A stretch of DNA of 64,000 nucleotides, from positions 76,991 to 140,990 of the forward strand of contig CAZLGT010000004.1 of NCBI GenBank assembly GCA_964559175.1, given 5' to 3'. Below are positions 62,647-64,000 of this stretch, piece by piece. The DNA is from Mariniphaga sp964559175. Lineage in GTDB: Bacteria; Bacteroidota; Bacteroidia; Bacteroidales; Prolixibacteraceae. Every line of letters begins with the position of its first letter. Positions within the stretch are counted from its first letter, which is position 1. The notes beneath the pieces are model-generated. The model made no database searches. It had not been told where the DNA came from and was given only the letters and a program-made list of their open reading frames with translations. Made by a program: the position numbers and the translations under genes.

Positions 62647-62658
62647 AATACACGTGTT

Positions 62659-63738
62659 ATGAGATTATTTTCACTTTTGATTTCCTTTTTCGTTTTATTT
62701 ACATTACCGGTTTTGGCCAGCGACGGCGCCGGGAGTTTTACGCTTCGAAAGGTAGTTGATCATTCGCCGGTAATCAGTCAGGGAAGTACCGGCACCTGCT
62801 GGAGTTTTACAGCCACCAGTTTTCTGGAGTCGGAAATTATGCGGAAAGGATTTCCCGAAACAGATCTTTCGGAAATGTTTTTTGTGTATCACACATACAT
62901 GAACAAGGCAAAGCGGTACCTTCTTTTTCACGGGAACAACAACTTTGGGCAGGGTGGTCAGGCGCATGATGTAATTGATGTGCTGCGCGAATACGGCATG
63001 GTTACCGACGAAGCATTCCCAGGGAAAAAGGTGGATGACCGGCATCAGCACCGGAGTTTGGCAAAGGAAATCCGGGAAAAAATAAATGAAATGAACAGCA
63101 GCCGGAACGATTTCAGCGTTCAGGAAATTAAAAGCCTGCATTCTGTTTTGGAAAATCATCTGGGCGGGTTGCCTAAAAAAGTAAAAACAGGGAAAGGGCG
63201 GTTTACCCCGATTGAATTTCGCGATAAATTTGAAATCGATCCTGATGATTTTGTGGAACTGACCTCGTATAGCCACCATCCGTTTTACCGGCCGTTTGTG
63301 CTTGAAGTTCCCGACAACTGGTCGCATGCGCTGTATTACAACCTCCCCATAGACGAACTGGTTGAGGTGATGGTTTATGCGCTCGAAAACGATTTTACCG
63401 TTTGCTGGGATGGCGACACCAGCGAAAAAACATTCAGCCACAAAAACGGACTGGCCGATCTCCCGAAAAAACAGAAAGGCAAGGTGACTCAGGGTCTGCG
63501 GCAGGAAACGTTCTACGACCGCACCACAACCGACGACCATTTAATGCATGTGGTGGGCCTTTCGGAAGATGAAAACGGACAAACCGGGTTTTACACAAAA
63601 AACTCGTGGGGTGCCGACAGCAATGAATTTGGCGGATATTTAAATCTGACCGAAGATTATGTGCGGCTGAAAACCGTTGCCATTATGGTTCATAAAGATG
63701 CCATTCCGGAAAAAATCAAACCAAAACTGAATTTGTGA
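62659..63738 (+). CDS. Exported C1 family (PepC/bleomycin hydrolase-like) cysteine peptidase
   Basis: The signal peptide (MRLFSLLISFFVLFTLPVLA) is followed by a papain-like catalytic domain with Cys47 in ISQGSTGTCWSF, a His in DDHLMHVVGLSEDE and the Asn of TKNSWG. The layout FGQGGQAHDVIDVLREYGMV matches C1B aminopeptidases such as bleomycin hydrolase, which usually are cytosolic; here the protein is exported. The length of 359 aa is short for the family. It is followed by a gene for an S4 RNA-binding protein. Confidence 0.88.
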   Translation: MRLFSLLISFFVLFTLPVLASDGAGSFTLRKVVDHSPVISQGSTGTCWSFTATSFLESEIMRKGFPETDLSEMFFVYHTYMNKAKRYLLFHGNNNFGQGGQAHDVIDVLREYGMVTDEAFPGKKVDDRHQHRSLAKEIREKINEMNSSRNDFSVQEIKSLHSVLENHLGGLPKKVKTGKGRFTPIEFRDKFEIDPDDFVELTSYSHHPFYRPFVLEVPDNWSHALYYNLPIDELVEVMVYALENDFTVCWDGDTSEKTFSHKNGLADLPKKQKGKVTQGLRQETFYDRTTTDDHLMHVVGLSEDENGQTGFYTKNSWGADSNEFGGYLNLTEDYVRLKTVAIMVHKDAIPEKIKPKLNL

Positions 63739-63953
63739 TGCGCGAATTTATCCTCGACTCAGAATACATAGAACTGGTGAAGCTGCTCAAATTACTTGGT
63801 ATTGCAGAAACCGGCGGCCATGCGAAAATGATGGTGGAGCAGGGTGAAGTTCTTTTAAACGGAGAACCGGAATACAGGAAACGAGCCAAGCTGAGGCCGG
63901 GCGATCAGGTAGTAGTTTTTGGAGAAAAAATTCAAATCAGGTCTGCGGAGTGA
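63738..63953 (+). CDS. S4 domain RNA-binding protein (YbcJ-like)
   Basis: The 71 aa protein is a single S4 domain: YIELVKLLKLLGIAETGGHAKMMVEQGEVLLNGEPEYRKRAKLRPGD with the typical GG(x)AK turn. Small stand-alone S4 proteins of this YbcJ type bind structured RNA. The ATG at 63738 is preferred over a GTG one codon earlier; it overlaps the last base of the peptidase stop codon. Confidence 0.9.
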   Translation: MREFILDSEYIELVKLLKLLGIAETGGHAKMMVEQGEVLLNGEPEYRKRAKLRPGDQVVVFGEKIQIRSAE

Positions 63954-63956
63954 ATT

Positions 63957-64000
63957 TTAAAACCGGGTTACCATGTTGTCGCGAACCACATTTTCAACCA
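63957..64000 (-). CDS. C-terminal fragment of a gene extending beyond the window
   Basis: On the minus strand the last 14 codons before the TAA at 63957-63959 read VENVVRDNMVTRF. The frame is open to the window edge, and the position, four bases from the convergent S4 gene, fits a real gene end. The fragment is too short to name a function. Confidence 0.35.
   Translation of the reverse strand, partial: VENVVRDNMVTRF

Noticed and set aside
62704..63540. Open frame of 278 codons on the minus strand
   Set aside because: Antisense to the C1 peptidase, which has a signal peptide and intact catalytic residues; the frame has no domain.
1..64000. tRNA genes, rRNA and CRISPR arrays
   Set aside because: I looked for T-loop GGTTCGAATCC-like sequences, 3' CCA patterns and regularly spaced repeats and saw none. 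A covariance search (tRNAscan-SE, Infernal) would be decisive.

Overview
The window looks like chromosomal DNA of a Bacteroidota bacterium, most likely a marine or sediment member of Bacteroidia such as the Marinilabiliales/Prolixibacteraceae. The rank is inferred from several signs. Three proteins end in type IX secretion (Por) sorting domains. Perfect copies of the Bacteroidota -7 promoter box TAnnTTTG stand before many genes. Bacteroidota-type genes and arrangements are present (hemD beside a DUF4271 gene, era near der, a DAHP synthase-chorismate mutase fusion). Shine-Dalgarno sequences are scarce. No tRNA, rRNA, CRISPR array or prophage was recognised.

Layout. 1-5074: two tandem secreted HExxH metalloprotease paralogues with a tiny membrane-peptide ORF between them. 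5085-7254: an aromatic amino acid operon (tyrA, then DAHP synthase-chorismate mutase) behind a leader peptide with seven aromatic codons in a row and an intrinsic terminator, a complete candidate attenuator. 7238-10209 (minus): rnpA, hemD, a DUF4271 gene and a secreted protein. 10490-14294: acyl-CoA synthetase, a DUF5009-type membrane protein and a sugar isomerase-like protein. 14496-25752: an outer-membrane protein, a U32 protein, hicBA, gltX, a GH9 cellulase, an amidase, a K+ channel with a zinc ribbon and a large KamA-type radical SAM protein. 25971-29640: era and der, separated by an AT-rich two-gene islet (an uncharacterised protein plus an agmatine deiminase-like protein). 29650-33310: an MBOAT/SGNH acyl-transfer pair and a sugar transporter. 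33419-40820 (minus): a run of seven genes joining two LuxR-type regulators to OmpA-like, ankyrin, LemA, DUF3137 and FecR-like proteins. 40958-49034: monooxygenase/alcohol dehydrogenase, a YadA-like adhesin with an S74 chaperone end, a T9SS cargo protein, mutL and two rhomboid proteases. 49165-52209: valS. 52219-58027: a DUF4143-type ATPase, an outer-membrane protein, a membrane protein/XRE pair, metG and vapBC. 58118-64000: mostly housekeeping and hydrolase genes.

The most unusual object is inside valS. An AT-rich segment of about 430 bp, encoding a DUF559 (Vsr-like) nuclease domain with its active-site pattern intact, sits in frame at the entrance of the editing domain. It is bounded by inverted GC-rich palindromic repeats, and a solitary copy of the same repeat family lies 12 kb away at 37690-37723. 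This looks like a REP-type mobile element that carries a nuclease and is tolerated inside an essential enzyme, comparable in effect to an intein but with no splicing domain. Secondary points of interest are the FYWYFYF attenuator, the era-der islet, and paired palindromes over the promoter of the DUF4143-type ATPase.
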